15,617 nt of DNA from Candidatus Saccharimonadia bacterium (GTDB lineage: Bacteria > Patescibacteriota > Saccharimonadia > Saccharimonadales > UBA4665): positions 1-15,617 of the forward strand of contig JALQUD010000012.1 in NCBI GenBank assembly GCA_023268595.1. Reading direction: 5' to 3'. Positions 6,632 through 13,183 of this stretch are shown one piece after another. The notes below the pieces were generated by a model. The model was not told the DNA's origin and searched no databases. It worked only from the letters and a program-made list of their open reading frames with translations. Position 1 is the stretch's first letter, and each line of letters opens with the position of its first letter. The position numbers were made by a program, and so were the translations under genes.

Positions 6632-7675
6632 TCAGTTGACGGTAGTGGTGCCGCCGGCGGTTTCGCCGGTCTGGCTGGTCGTGCCGGTGCTGGATGCTGC
6701 TGCAGTCGCCAACTGGATGACGATTTCACCCTCGACGGTGAACGTGGTGTCGTCAGTGGTCTTCTGGTAAGTTTCGGAATGCTTGAAGACCCAGTCGGTC
6801 TCGTTGCTGTTAACTTCGAATACCACTTTGCCGGTAAGCTGTTCGCCGGGTTTCAGCTCGGTCGGGCTGGCTAAGGGGTTGTTGAGAACTTCGTTGGTAG
6901 CGCCGGAACCTGCTAGGAGTTGGTTGCTCTTGTCACGCAGACGGAAATCCAGGTACGAGACGCTGATGTTGCCGGATTGGTTGCGGTTGCCGACGATGAC
7001 GGTGGCGATGACGAATTTCTTGCCATCAGCCGGCTTGGTGGTGGGGTTACTGGAGCTGAAGTCCTCGGTTTTAGTGACCATGAAGCTGAAGCCGCTGGAC
7101 AGGTTGACCTGCTGACCGGTCTTGGCCTTGAGCGTCTGCGGCTTGAGCGTCTCCTTATTGTTGATCTTCTTGGATAGGTCCAAGGTGTTGTCGGTGCGGT
7201 CGATGATGTCCTTGCCGGCGTCGCTGGTCGATTGTTCGGAGGTACCTTGCGTGCTGCTGGTGGGTTCGTTGCCGGAATTATTTCCGCTACCGCTGGTAGC
7301 GACCACGGCGCCGATGATGATTAATAGTAATACTGCGCCACCGATGATGGCAATGAGCTTGATATTGGGGCCTTTGGCCTTCGGCTGGTCGTACTCACCA
7401 GGATAAGCGTATGGGTTATAACCGTTCGTCTGAGGCGTTGGCTGTGCCTGCATCGCCGGCTGTTGGGGGTATGGCTGCTGGTTCCACTGCGGCTGTGACG
7501 GTTGGGCTGGCTGTGGCATCGGCTGCGGTGAACCGTAGGCTCCTTGCACCGGTCCTTGTTGCGGGTACTGTTGGGCATACGGCTGCTGAGGTTGCATGCC
7601 GGGGCCTGACTGCGGGGTTCCGGGGTATCCCGGGTTCTGTCCGGGCTGTTGAGGTGGATATTGCTGTGGATTCAT
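6632..7675 (-). CDS. Pro/Gln-rich single-pass membrane protein with outer DUF4352 domain
   Basis: 347 residues, TGA stop. The frame is open far upstream to 8296 over argS, but the ATG at 7675 is chosen since the MNPQQYPPQQPGQNPGYPG start opens the real low-complexity domain. Residues 1-100 are Pro/Gln/Gly/Tyr-rich and disordered, 105-127 form a membrane helix (LIAIIGGAVLLLIIIGAVVA), a Ser/Thr/Asn-rich spacer follows, and the remaining outer part resembles DUF4352, an immunoglobulin-like fold (FVIATVIVGNRNQSG, LKPGEQLTGKVVFEV). The last 25 residues are Thr/Ser/Gly-rich. The tail should be in the cytoplasm and the DUF4352 domain outside. It is likely an envelope protein; its ligand is unknown. 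No Shine-Dalgarno sequence is seen before the ATG. Confidence 0.85.
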   Translation of the reverse strand: MNPQQYPPQQPGQNPGYPGTPQSGPGMQPQQPYAQQYPQQGPVQGAYGSPQPMPQPAQPSQPQWNQQPYPQQPAMQAQPTPQTNGYNPYAYPGEYDQPKAKGPNIKLIAIIGGAVLLLIIIGAVVATSGSGNNSGNEPTSSTQGTSEQSTSDAGKDIIDRTDNTLDLSKKINNKETLKPQTLKAKTGQQVNLSSGFSFMVTKTEDFSSSNPTTKPADGKKFVIATVIVGNRNQSGNISVSYLDFRLRDKSNQLLAGSGATNEVLNNPLASPTELKPGEQLTGKVVFEVNSNETDWVFKHSETYQKTTDDTTFTVEGEIVIQLATAAASSTGTTSQTGETAGGTTTVN

Positions 7676-7698
7676 GTTTGTGGCTTTAAGGCCCTGAT

Positions 7699-7729
7699 TA
7701 TGACCTGGATATGACCGTGACGGTCGTAT
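7699..7729. promoter_or_regulatory. Candidate operator: three TAYGACC half-sites
   Basis: TATGACC occurs at 7699-7705 and 7710-7716, and its inverted form (GGTCGTA) at 7722-7728. The last two form a 21-bp near-perfect palindrome (7709-7729, arms of 10 bp with one mismatch around G7719). It starts just downstream of the predicted transcript start of the DUF4352 gene, a usual place for a repressor site. The protein that would bind is unknown. Confidence 0.45.
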
Positions 7730-7739
7730 ATTCCATCTT

Positions 7740-7748
7740 AGTATAGCA
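7740..7748 (-). promoter_or_regulatory. Extended -10 promoter of the DUF4352 gene
   Basis: The minus strand reads TGCTATACT (7748-7740), the same nine bases as the argS promoter on the plus strand. Transcription would start near 7733 and give a leader of about 58 nt that covers the TAYGACC half-sites. No clear -35. Confidence 0.5.
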
Positions 7749-7809
7749 TTTATGCTTATGCCGGGGAATCGTAGCCAGCGGTAAGTCCGGCCCGTCGTCC
7801 GTGACGATT

Positions 7810-7818
7810 TGCTATACT
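7810..7818 (+). promoter_or_regulatory. Extended -10 promoter of argS
   Basis: TGCTATACT with the hexamer TATACT at 7813-7818, ending exactly 7 nt before the argS ATG. No good -35 is seen, as is common for extended -10 promoters. It predicts an mRNA that starts at or within a base of the ATG. Confidence 0.7.
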
Positions 7819-7825
7819 TGTACCG

Positions 7826-9511
7826 ATGAGACAACAGATTGAGACTACTATCGCCGGCATCGTGGCCGATGCATACGGCTTTGACGGGCGGGTGGAGCTT
7901 ACCCGACCCGATGCGCAGTTCGGCGACTTTGCCACTAACATCGCATTGCAGCTGGCAAAACCGGCCGGGCGTAATCCGCGTGAGCTTGCCACAGAGCTGG
8001 CGGATCTCCTCAAGCCGGAACTGGACGGCTTGGTCGGTGATGTGACGATAGCCGGCCCTGGCTTCATAAACCTGACGCTGACCGATGCGGCATTGACGAC
8101 TATGGCGGAGCAGACCGTCGGACAGACGAAGGCTGGTAAGACGGTCCTGGCGGAATACTCCGATCCTAACCCCTTCAAGCCGTTGCATGCCGGACATCTG
8201 TACACGACGCTGATCGGTGACATGGTCGCCCGGTTGAACGTGGCTGCCGGTGCCGATGTCCAGCGCATCAATTACGGTGGTGATGTGGGTCTGCATGTCG
8301 GTAAGAGTATGTGGGCTATCATTGAGTGGCTCGGTTCGGAGGATCCTACCGGCCTCGATGCCGTCGCCGAGGCTGACCGGCCGGCCTGGCTTGGTGAGCG
8401 ATACGTCCAGGGCAATAATGCATACGAGGACGATCCGGACGCCAAAGCCGCGATCGTGGCTACCAACAAACGCGTGTATCGGCTACACACTGACGGTGAC
8501 CGTGAGTCGGGCTTCGCGCGTATCTACTGGATGTGCCGGCAATGGAGCTACGATTACTTCGAAACGCTGTACGGCCAGCTACAAGTGGTACCGTTCGACC
8601 GGTATATTCCTGAAAGCGAAGTCACGCCGCTCGGTGTGGCCACCGTCCAGGAACAACTGGCCGCCGGCGTGTACGAGCGCAGCGGTGATGCCGTGGTGTT
8701 CGACGGCGAGAGGCGCGGGCTGCATACCCGGGTGTTCGTTAACTCGGAGGGGTTGCCGACGTACGAAGCCAAAGAAGTCGGCCTGAGCCTGACCAAATGG
8801 CAGGATTATCATTTTGACGAGTCAATCATCATCACGGCTAATGAGCAGCAGCAATATATGCAGGTCGTGTTGGCATCGATCGCCGAATTCGCCCCGGAAG
8901 CGGCCGGGCGCACCCGGCACATGGTGCATGGGGTGGTCAAGCTGCAGGGTGGCGTCAAGATGAGCTCGCGAAAGGGCAACGTGGTGACCGCGCTGGAAAT
9001 CCTTGAATCGGCGCGCACTGCCGGCAAGGAGTCTGGCGTTGACCATTCAGAGTCGACGATCCTGGCAGCCGTCAGGTATGCCTTCGCCAAGAACCGGCTT
9101 GGCTCGGATATTTCGTATGATCCCAAGGAGTCGGTGGCCTTGGAAGGGAACAGCGGCCCATATCTCCAGTATGCCCATGCCCGGGCCCGCTCCGTCCTGG
9201 CGAAAGCGCCGCACGATGCAGGCGCTACCGGTACGCCCAATGCTACCGTGTATGAGGCTGATGAGCGTCTGCTGGTCCGTTGTCTCGGTGAGTACGCCGA
9301 GACGGTCGACAAGGCCGTGGCTGAGCTGATGCCGCATCATATCTGCGGATACCTCTACGAACTGGCACAGATATTCAATCGTTTCTATGAGCATAACAAG
9401 GTCATCGGCCACGAACGCCAGGCTGTCCGGGTCGGACTTGTCCGCCGCTATGCTGACACGCTGAAGGCAGGCCTGGGTCTGTTGGGTATCGACGCGCCGG
9501 ACCGCATGTAG
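7826..9511 (+). CDS. argS: Arginyl-tRNA synthetase
   Basis: 561 residues, typical for the bacterial enzyme. Attaches arginine to tRNA-Arg in the cytoplasm using ATP. The N-terminal tRNA-binding domain has the conserved FGDFATNIALQLAK (32-45). The class I nucleotide-binding signature HIGH appears as HAGH (121-124) in PNPFKPLHAGHLYT, and the second signature as KMSSRKGN (378-385), the usual ArgRS form of KMSKS that keeps the second lysine. The C-terminal helical anticodon-binding domain ends with the conserved LGLLGIDAPDRM. The start is set by the conserved N-terminal domain and by a -10 hexamer 7 nt upstream; there is no Shine-Dalgarno sequence. Stop TAG, 54 nt before msrB. Confidence 0.97.
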   Translation: MRQQIETTIAGIVADAYGFDGRVELTRPDAQFGDFATNIALQLAKPAGRNPRELATELADLLKPELDGLVGDVTIAGPGFINLTLTDAALTTMAEQTVGQTKAGKTVLAEYSDPNPFKPLHAGHLYTTLIGDMVARLNVAAGADVQRINYGGDVGLHVGKSMWAIIEWLGSEDPTGLDAVAEADRPAWLGERYVQGNNAYEDDPDAKAAIVATNKRVYRLHTDGDRESGFARIYWMCRQWSYDYFETLYGQLQVVPFDRYIPESEVTPLGVATVQEQLAAGVYERSGDAVVFDGERRGLHTRVFVNSEGLPTYEAKEVGLSLTKWQDYHFDESIIITANEQQQYMQVVLASIAEFAPEAAGRTRHMVHGVVKLQGGVKMSSRKGNVVTALEILESARTAGKESGVDHSESTILAAVRYAFAKNRLGSDISYDPKESVALEGNSGPYLQYAHARARSVLAKAPHDAGATGTPNATVYEADERLLVRCLGEYAETVDKAVAELMPHHICGYLYELAQIFNRFYEHNKVIGHERQAVRVGLVRRYADTLKAGLGLLGIDAPDRM

Positions 9512-9528
9512 TTGGTCAAGCGTACCGG

Positions 9529-9558
9529 TTGTCCGAGTCACCCGTTAGGGCGTATACT
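9529..9558 (+). promoter_or_regulatory. Promoter of msrB
   Basis: TTGTCC (9529-9534), 18-nt spacer, TATACT (9553-9558), ending exactly 7 nt before the msrB ATG at 9566. The mRNA is predicted to be leaderless, and msrB need not depend on argS transcription. Confidence 0.65.
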
Positions 9559-9565
9559 GCCGGGT

Positions 9566-9967
9566 ATGAACGAAGATCCGAAGCGTTTGAGCGACGAAGA
9601 ATGGAAGGAGCGGCTGACTCCTGAACAGTACGAGGTGCTACGTAAGAAAGGTACCGAGGCACCTGGCAGCGGTGCCTTATTGCATACCAAGGACAACGGC
9701 GATTACGCCTGTGCTGCGTGCGGCAACGTAGTCTTCCAGAGTGGTACCAAGTTCGACTCGGGCAGTGGCTGGCCGAGCTTTTACGACGTGGCACGGAATG
9801 ATGCCGTCCATCTGACCGAGGACACTTCTTTAGGGATGCACAGGGTGGAAGTGGCGTGCGCCCGCTGTGGCAGCCATCTGGGCCATGTGTTTAACGATGC
9901 GTATGACCAGCCGACCGGCATGCGCTTCTGTATCAACTCCGCCGCGCTTGATTTCAAGAAGAAGTAG
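9566..9967 (+). CDS. msrB: Peptide methionine-R-sulfoxide reductase
   Basis: 133 residues, normal for free-standing MsrB. Repairs oxidised methionine (R-sulfoxide form) in proteins. The two zinc-binding CxxC pairs are present (C49/C52 in CAAC and C98/C101 in CARC), as is the catalytic C122 in MRFCINSAAL with HLGHVF (104-109). The place of the common resolving cysteine (SGCGWPSF in many enzymes) is serine here (SGSGWPSF, S67), so the oxidised enzyme must be recycled another way, for example directly by a thioredoxin. The frame is open back to 9512, but the upstream part overlaps the promoter, so the ATG at 9566 is used. It is convergent with the HxlR regulator, 38 nt apart. Confidence 0.95.
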   Translation: MNEDPKRLSDEEWKERLTPEQYEVLRKKGTEAPGSGALLHTKDNGDYACAACGNVVFQSGTKFDSGSGWPSFYDVARNDAVHLTEDTSLGMHRVEVACARCGSHLGHVFNDAYDQPTGMRFCINSAALDFKKK

Positions 9968-10005
9968 CGGCAGTAGGGCTGCGAGCCGACCCTTACGCAG
10001 TCAAT

Positions 10006-10365
10006 TTAGCAGTCGGTACTGCTGGAGTAATACTTATCGCCCCAGGCTGCCATCTGTTCGATGACCGGAATCAGGTCACGACCTTTCGGTGTCAGGCTAT
10101 ACTCTGGCCGTGTCGGGCTGTCTTCGCAGGCCTGTTTGGCGACGATATCGTGTGACTCGAGGGCGTCAAGCCGTTGGCTAAGCGTACGCGGGTTGATGTT
10201 ACCGACTGACTTCTCCAGCTCGCCGAAGCGGCGTGGCGCGGCGGCCAGGTCGCGCAGGATAAGCGCGGTCCATTTGCTACCGATGATTTCCATGGCACTG
10301 GCAATACAGCCGGCTTTCGGCTCGAGTGATACTGGTTTGGTCGCGGTGTTCGTGGTGGTGCTCAT
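10006..10365 (-). CDS. HxlR-family winged-helix regulator, probably redox-sensing
   Basis: 119 residues. The HxlR fold is clear: IIGSKWTALILRDLAAAPRRFGEL (28-50), the helix-turn-helix NINPRTLSQRLDALESHDIV, and the wing YSLTPKGRDLIPV. C20 stands just before the first core helix, where HxlR regulators such as YodB and HypR carry their thiol sensor of quinones or disulfide stress; C80 and C119 are further candidates. It probably acts as a dimer on the palindrome in the intergenic region and controls the divergent FMN reductase gene and itself. Stop TAA; no strong Shine-Dalgarno sequence. Family call is secure; redox sensing and target are inferred from the cysteine position and gene order. Confidence 0.92.
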   Translation of the reverse strand: MSTTTNTATKPVSLEPKAGCIASAMEIIGSKWTALILRDLAAAPRRFGELEKSVGNINPRTLSQRLDALESHDIVAKQACEDSPTRPEYSLTPKGRDLIPVIEQMAAWGDKYYSSSTDC

Positions 10366-10390
10366 GATAGGCTCTGAGTATTACATTCGC

Positions 10391-10419
10391 TTTACAAAGT
10401 ATAGTGAATTACTTATACT
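10391..10419 (+). promoter_or_regulatory. Promoter of the FMN reductase gene
   Basis: TTTACA (10391-10396), 17-nt spacer, TATACT (10414-10419): a strong sigma-70-type pair. Transcription would start near 10426 and give a leader of about 73 nt ending in AAGGAG (10488-10493), 5 nt before the ATG. The palindromic operator fills the spacer and the -10 box. Confidence 0.75.
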
Positions 10420-10433
10420 GAAATTACTATACT
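10398..10433. promoter_or_regulatory. Likely HxlR operator: AGTATA/TATACT half-sites
   Basis: AGTATA (10398-10403) and TATACT (10414-10419) form a 22-bp imperfect palindrome centred on AATT. A third half-site, TATACT at 10428-10433, extends to an 8-bp perfect inverted match with the first (AGTATAGT at 10398-10405, ACTATACT at 10426-10433). On the minus strand the first half-site reads TATACT and could be the -10 box of the regulator gene itself. A protein bound here would block both divergent genes. Confidence 0.6.
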
Positions 10434-10498
10434 AAATATACCATAAATCCGGCTATGAGCGCACTCGAACTGTCATTGCCGGATATGAAGGAGTTGTC

Positions 10499-11083
10499 AT
10501 GAAAGTACAGGTTATCGTAGGAACCACCCGTCAGGGCCGCGTGAGCGACCGCGTAGGCAAGTGGGTGGCAGAGACTGCCAAGAACATCGAAGGCCTGGAG
10601 CCGGAAATCCTTGACCTGGCCGATTTTCCACTGCCTTTCTTCGATGAGGTTATTCCACCACGGTACAATCCGGACCGCCAGCCGGTTGCGGAAGTAGCTG
10701 CGTGGACCGCCAAGATCACCGAGGCTGACGCTTACGTCATCGTTACCGCGGAGTACAACCGTAGCATGCCGGCCGTGCTAAAGAACGCCCTGGATACGCT
10801 TGGTCATGAGATGGACAACAAGCCTGTCGCCCTGGTGGCCCACGGTTCGACCGGTGGTGCCCAGGCGGTGGCCAGCCTTCGTCTGACCGTACCGGGTGCC
10901 GGTGCCTTCACCATCCCTGAAGCTACGTTCTTCTCAGACTATGCAGCCCAGCACATCAGCGACGATGGCGTGCTGAGCGAAGAACTGGCTGCCAAGCCTC
11001 AGGGTCCTCAGACCGCCCTGCAGGCTACGCTCGAGCAGCTGGCATGGTACGGCAAAGCTACCGTTGCCGCCCGTCAAGGCTAG
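10499..11083 (+). CDS. NADPH-dependent FMN reductase family flavoprotein
   Basis: 194 residues, flavodoxin-like fold. The FMN phosphate-binding loop is GTTRQGRVSDRVGKWV (8-23), and the second signature is VTAEYNRSMPAVLKNALD (82-99), matching the TPEYN-S-PG-LKNALDW pattern of NADPH-dependent FMN/azo/quinone reductases (ChrR/YieF/Lot6 group). It probably reduces quinones, azo compounds or flavin with NAD(P)H, guarding against electrophile or oxidative stress. A strong AAGGAG site fixes the start. Divergent from the HxlR regulator with a shared operator, an arrangement known for quinone-responsive reductases. A strong intrinsic terminator ends the gene, so it is a single-gene unit. Exact substrate is unknown. 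Confidence 0.93.
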   Translation: MKVQVIVGTTRQGRVSDRVGKWVAETAKNIEGLEPEILDLADFPLPFFDEVIPPRYNPDRQPVAEVAAWTAKITEADAYVIVTAEYNRSMPAVLKNALDTLGHEMDNKPVALVAHGSTGGAQAVASLRLTVPGAGAFTIPEATFFSDYAAQHISDDGVLSEELAAKPQGPQTALQATLEQLAWYGKATVAARQG

Positions 11084-11099
11084 ACCCGTCAGCTACGAT

Positions 11100-11130
11100 A
11101 AAACCCCGGCCGCATCTGGCCGGGGTTTTT
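11100..11130 (+). terminator. Intrinsic terminator after the FMN reductase gene
   Basis: An 8-bp GC stem (CCCCGGCC at 11104-11111, GGCCGGGG at 11118-11125), 6-nt loop GCATCT, preceded by AAAA and followed by TTTTTATTTGT. This is the cleanest terminator in the window. The orn promoter begins right behind it. Confidence 0.93.
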
Positions 11131-11148
11131 ATTTGTAGAAGTGGAAGC

Positions 11149-11154
11149 TATAAT
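11149..11154 (+). promoter_or_regulatory. Perfect -10 TATAAT of orn
   Basis: TATAAT ends exactly 7 nt before the orn ATG at 11162. A -35 at the 17-nt distance would be TTTTTA (11126-11131), inside the T run of the preceding terminator. It predicts a leaderless orn mRNA. Confidence 0.7.
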
Positions 11155-11161
11155 CTGACCC

Positions 11162-11734
11162 ATGACTGAGATAGACAAGAAGGCTAAACCCAGCAAACTG
11201 CTATGGGTTGACCTGGAAATGACCGGCCTTGACGCTGAACAGGACGTGATCCTGGAAGTCGCGGCCGAGGTGACGGACTTTAACATGGTGACGCTCGACA
11301 GCTACGAGGCGCGCTTACGGCAGCCCCGCGCCGTGGTCGTCGATCGCATGCAAAAGAATACCTGGTGGGCCGGCTTCCCGGCGAACCGGGATGATTTCGT
11401 GGCCCGCCTGGATGAAGGCAAGACCGACGCCCAGGTAGAACAGGAACTGATAAGCCTATTGCAACAGCACTTCGGTGACGAGCCGGCAGTGTTGGCAGGT
11501 AATTCCATCCATAATGACCGCAACTTCATCAAACAATGGTGGCCGGCTTTCGATCTGAAGCTACATTACCGCATGTTGGATGTCAGCGCTTGGAAGGTGT
11601 TCATGCAAGGGCGCTACGGCGTGGAATTTGAGAAGCGCGAAGTCCACCGTGCCTTCGATGACATCCAGGCTTCTATCGCCGAGCTGCAATATTACCTGGA
11701 ATGGTTCAAACGGGAGCAGGGCGATGACGCATAA
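11162..11734 (+). CDS. orn: Oligoribonuclease (DEDDh 3'-5' exonuclease)
   Basis: 190 residues, near the usual 180-200. Degrades 2- to 5-nt RNA fragments, the last step of mRNA decay, and pGpG where cyclic di-GMP is used. The metal ligands are all visible: D17 and E19 in WVDLEMTGLD, D119 in NSIHNDRNF, and H162/D167 in HRAFDDIQASIAELQYY. The family-specific HYRMLDVSAWK (135-145) separates it from other DEDDh nucleases. The N-terminus carries about 10 extra polar residues before the first motif. No Shine-Dalgarno sequence; a perfect -10 box lies 7 nt upstream of the ATG. The MmcQ/YjbR gene starts inside the last codons. Confidence 0.96.
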   Translation: MTEIDKKAKPSKLLWVDLEMTGLDAEQDVILEVAAEVTDFNMVTLDSYEARLRQPRAVVVDRMQKNTWWAGFPANRDDFVARLDEGKTDAQVEQELISLLQQHFGDEPAVLAGNSIHNDRNFIKQWWPAFDLKLHYRMLDVSAWKVFMQGRYGVEFEKREVHRAFDDIQASIAELQYYLEWFKREQGDDA

Positions 11735-12059
11735 GCAGGTCGAGGATTATCTGATGGCTTTGCCGGATGTCCGGCTGGATTACCCGTTCGGCAAGGATGT
11801 GGCGGTATATAAGGTCGGACCCGGTGAAGACGCCAAAATGTTCGCGCTGGTGTCCGAAGGTAAGGAGCCGGTGCAGATAAGTCTGAAATGCGACCCGCAA
11901 TTGGCCGTGACGTTACGTGAACGCTACGAAAGTGTCATGCCGGGCTACCACCTTAACAAGAAGCACTGGAATACGGTAGTCCTGACCGGACAGCTCGGTT
12001 GGGATGAGGTCTGCGATCTGATCGGACATTCGTATGACCTGGTGACAGGCAAGGCCTAG
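11724..12059 (+). CDS. MmcQ/YjbR family (DUF419) small protein
   Basis: 111 residues. The pattern MTHKQVEDYLMALPDVRLDYPFG...VAVYKVG (1-31), then KMFALVS, ISLKCDP and MPGYHLNKKHWNTVVL (72-87), is that of the MmcQ/YjbR family, which has a CyaY-like fold and is thought to bind DNA or RNA. Its function is not established. The ATG at 11724 overlaps the end of orn by 11 nt, with GGAG 7 nt upstream inside orn, so the two are co-transcribed and probably translationally coupled. The frame is open further upstream, but that part is orn read in another frame. Its TAG stop shares a CTAG with the stop of the convergent gene. Confidence 0.92.
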   Translation: MTHKQVEDYLMALPDVRLDYPFGKDVAVYKVGPGEDAKMFALVSEGKEPVQISLKCDPQLAVTLRERYESVMPGYHLNKKHWNTVVLTGQLGWDEVCDLIGHSYDLVTGKA

Positions 12060-13123
12060 TCGGAAATCGTCGGGGCGACGGTCTTGTCACTGTCGTCCTT
12101 GACCATCTTGATGAGCAATTGTGCGCTGGACTGTGCCTTCGACAAAACTTCGCGGCCATTAGTGCCGGTAGTGATGCCTAGCTGGGCCGTCAGGGCACTA
12201 TCATAACTCTCCAATTGCTCTCCGACGATGCTGCGGAAGGTTTCGTCATAAGTGCTGGACGACTGGGCTGACTTGAGCTGGCTATCGACCTGGCTGTTCT
12301 TTTTGGCGTCGAGCTGCTTCTTGTTGTACTTGTATCCGCTTTTCGTCATGTAGCTGAGCACTTCGCTCTGGTTGGTGGCGACGCTGCCGGTGCAGGTGGC
12401 GGCGAAGTTGCGCGTTGAACGGTACTTCGCCCTTGACGATCCTAAGTCGCAGACGCGGGAAATCTCTTTCTGGATCTGTGCCACGTTCAGGAACTGTGGT
12501 CCCGCCTGGTCATCGGGCGCCAGGGCCATGGCCACGAAGATGATTATGATAAGCAGTACGCCGCCGCCTGCGATCAGTGGGAACTTGCCGCTCAGACCGG
12601 CGGTATTGATACTTCCGCCGGTGTTGATCTTGTCGAAGTCGGTAGGGATGTTACCCAGATGACGGCCGGCTACCGGTAGCGGCTTGATGGGCTGTGCAGG
12701 TTTGGGCTGCATGAAGAAGTCATATGGCGTGGCGGTCGGGTCCGGCGGTGGTGGCAGTTCGCCGGTAGCCTGGCCCTGGCCGGGAGCTGTCTGCTGACTG
12801 GTCTGTGGCGTTGGTTGCTGGCCTGGTTGGCCTGCACGGTTCTGGTATGGCATGGCGACACCTGGCGCCGGTTGGCTGGGCCGCTGGCCGGGAGTCGGCT
12901 GCGCAGCGTATCCGGGGTTCTGAGGATTTTGGTAACCCGGTTGGGGCACCTGACCCGGTTGGACGGGCTGGCCTGGCCGTTGCTGGTACGGCTGTGCCGG
13001 GTACTGTTGTCCGGGGTATGGCTGGCCAGGTGCGCCGGGCGGCGTCTGGCCGCCGGGTGTTGGTCCCGGACCATACGAAGGATAAGGGCCTCCTTGCGGA
13101 TTGGCGGGGCCTTGAGGTTGCAT
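12056..13123 (-). CDS. Pro/Gln-rich single-pass membrane protein, unknown outer domain
   Basis: 355 residues. Residues 1-130 are Pro/Gln/Gly/Tyr-rich and disordered (repeated PGQPYPGQQ-like units), about 131-180 are a polar linker, 182-202 a membrane helix (PLIAGGGVLLIIIIFVAMALA), and 203-355 an outer, mostly helical domain with two cysteines (C225, C244) that could form a disulfide. No known family is recognised in the outer part. The layout matches the DUF4352 protein at 6632-7675, and the two tails look alike in composition, but the outer domains differ. The ATG at 13123 is preceded at exactly 7 nt by a -10-like TAAAAT. It is divergent from dnaG and overlaps the stop of the MmcQ/YjbR gene. 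Confidence 0.83.
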   Translation of the reverse strand: MQPQGPANPQGGPYPSYGPGPTPGGQTPPGAPGQPYPGQQYPAQPYQQRPGQPVQPGQVPQPGYQNPQNPGYAAQPTPGQRPSQPAPGVAMPYQNRAGQPGQQPTPQTSQQTAPGQGQATGELPPPPDPTATPYDFFMQPKPAQPIKPLPVAGRHLGNIPTDFDKINTGGSINTAGLSGKFPLIAGGGVLLIIIIFVAMALAPDDQAGPQFLNVAQIQKEISRVCDLGSSRAKYRSTRNFAATCTGSVATNQSEVLSYMTKSGYKYNKKQLDAKKNSQVDSQLKSAQSSSTYDETFRSIVGEQLESYDSALTAQLGITTGTNGREVLSKAQSSAQLLIKMVKDDSDKTVAPTISD

Positions 13124-13130
13124 ACCTGCT

Positions 13131-13160
13131 ATTTTAAACGGCTAATGCTATGAGTCGCAA
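13131..13160 (-). promoter_or_regulatory. Promoter of the 355-aa Pro/Gln-rich protein
   Basis: On the minus strand: TTGCGA (13160-13155), 18-nt spacer, TAAAAT (13136-13131), ending 7 nt before the ATG at 13123. AGCAGG sits 1 nt before the ATG, too close for normal Shine-Dalgarno use. Confidence 0.55.
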
Positions 13161-13169
13161 GCCTTAAGC

Positions 13170-13183
13170 TATATTCTTATATA
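13170..13183 (+). promoter_or_regulatory. AT-rich -10 region of dnaG
   Basis: Two candidate hexamers, TATATT (13170-13175) and TATATA (13178-13183), lie 13 and 5 nt before the dnaG ATG. Either gives a 5' leader of only a few bases, and no Shine-Dalgarno sequence is present. No convincing -35 box was found. Confidence 0.45.

Noticed and set aside
6617..6636. Hairpin ACTGGCC...GGTCAGT between the convergent DUF1361 and DUF4352 genes
   Set aside because: A 7-bp stem with a G-U pair on one strand and an A-C mismatch on the other, and no T run on either side; termination is not convincing.
7676..8296. Upstream extension of the DUF4352 protein frame on the minus strand
   Set aside because: It runs antisense over the conserved N-terminal part of argS and over both divergent promoters; the low-complexity domain begins cleanly at the ATG at 7675.
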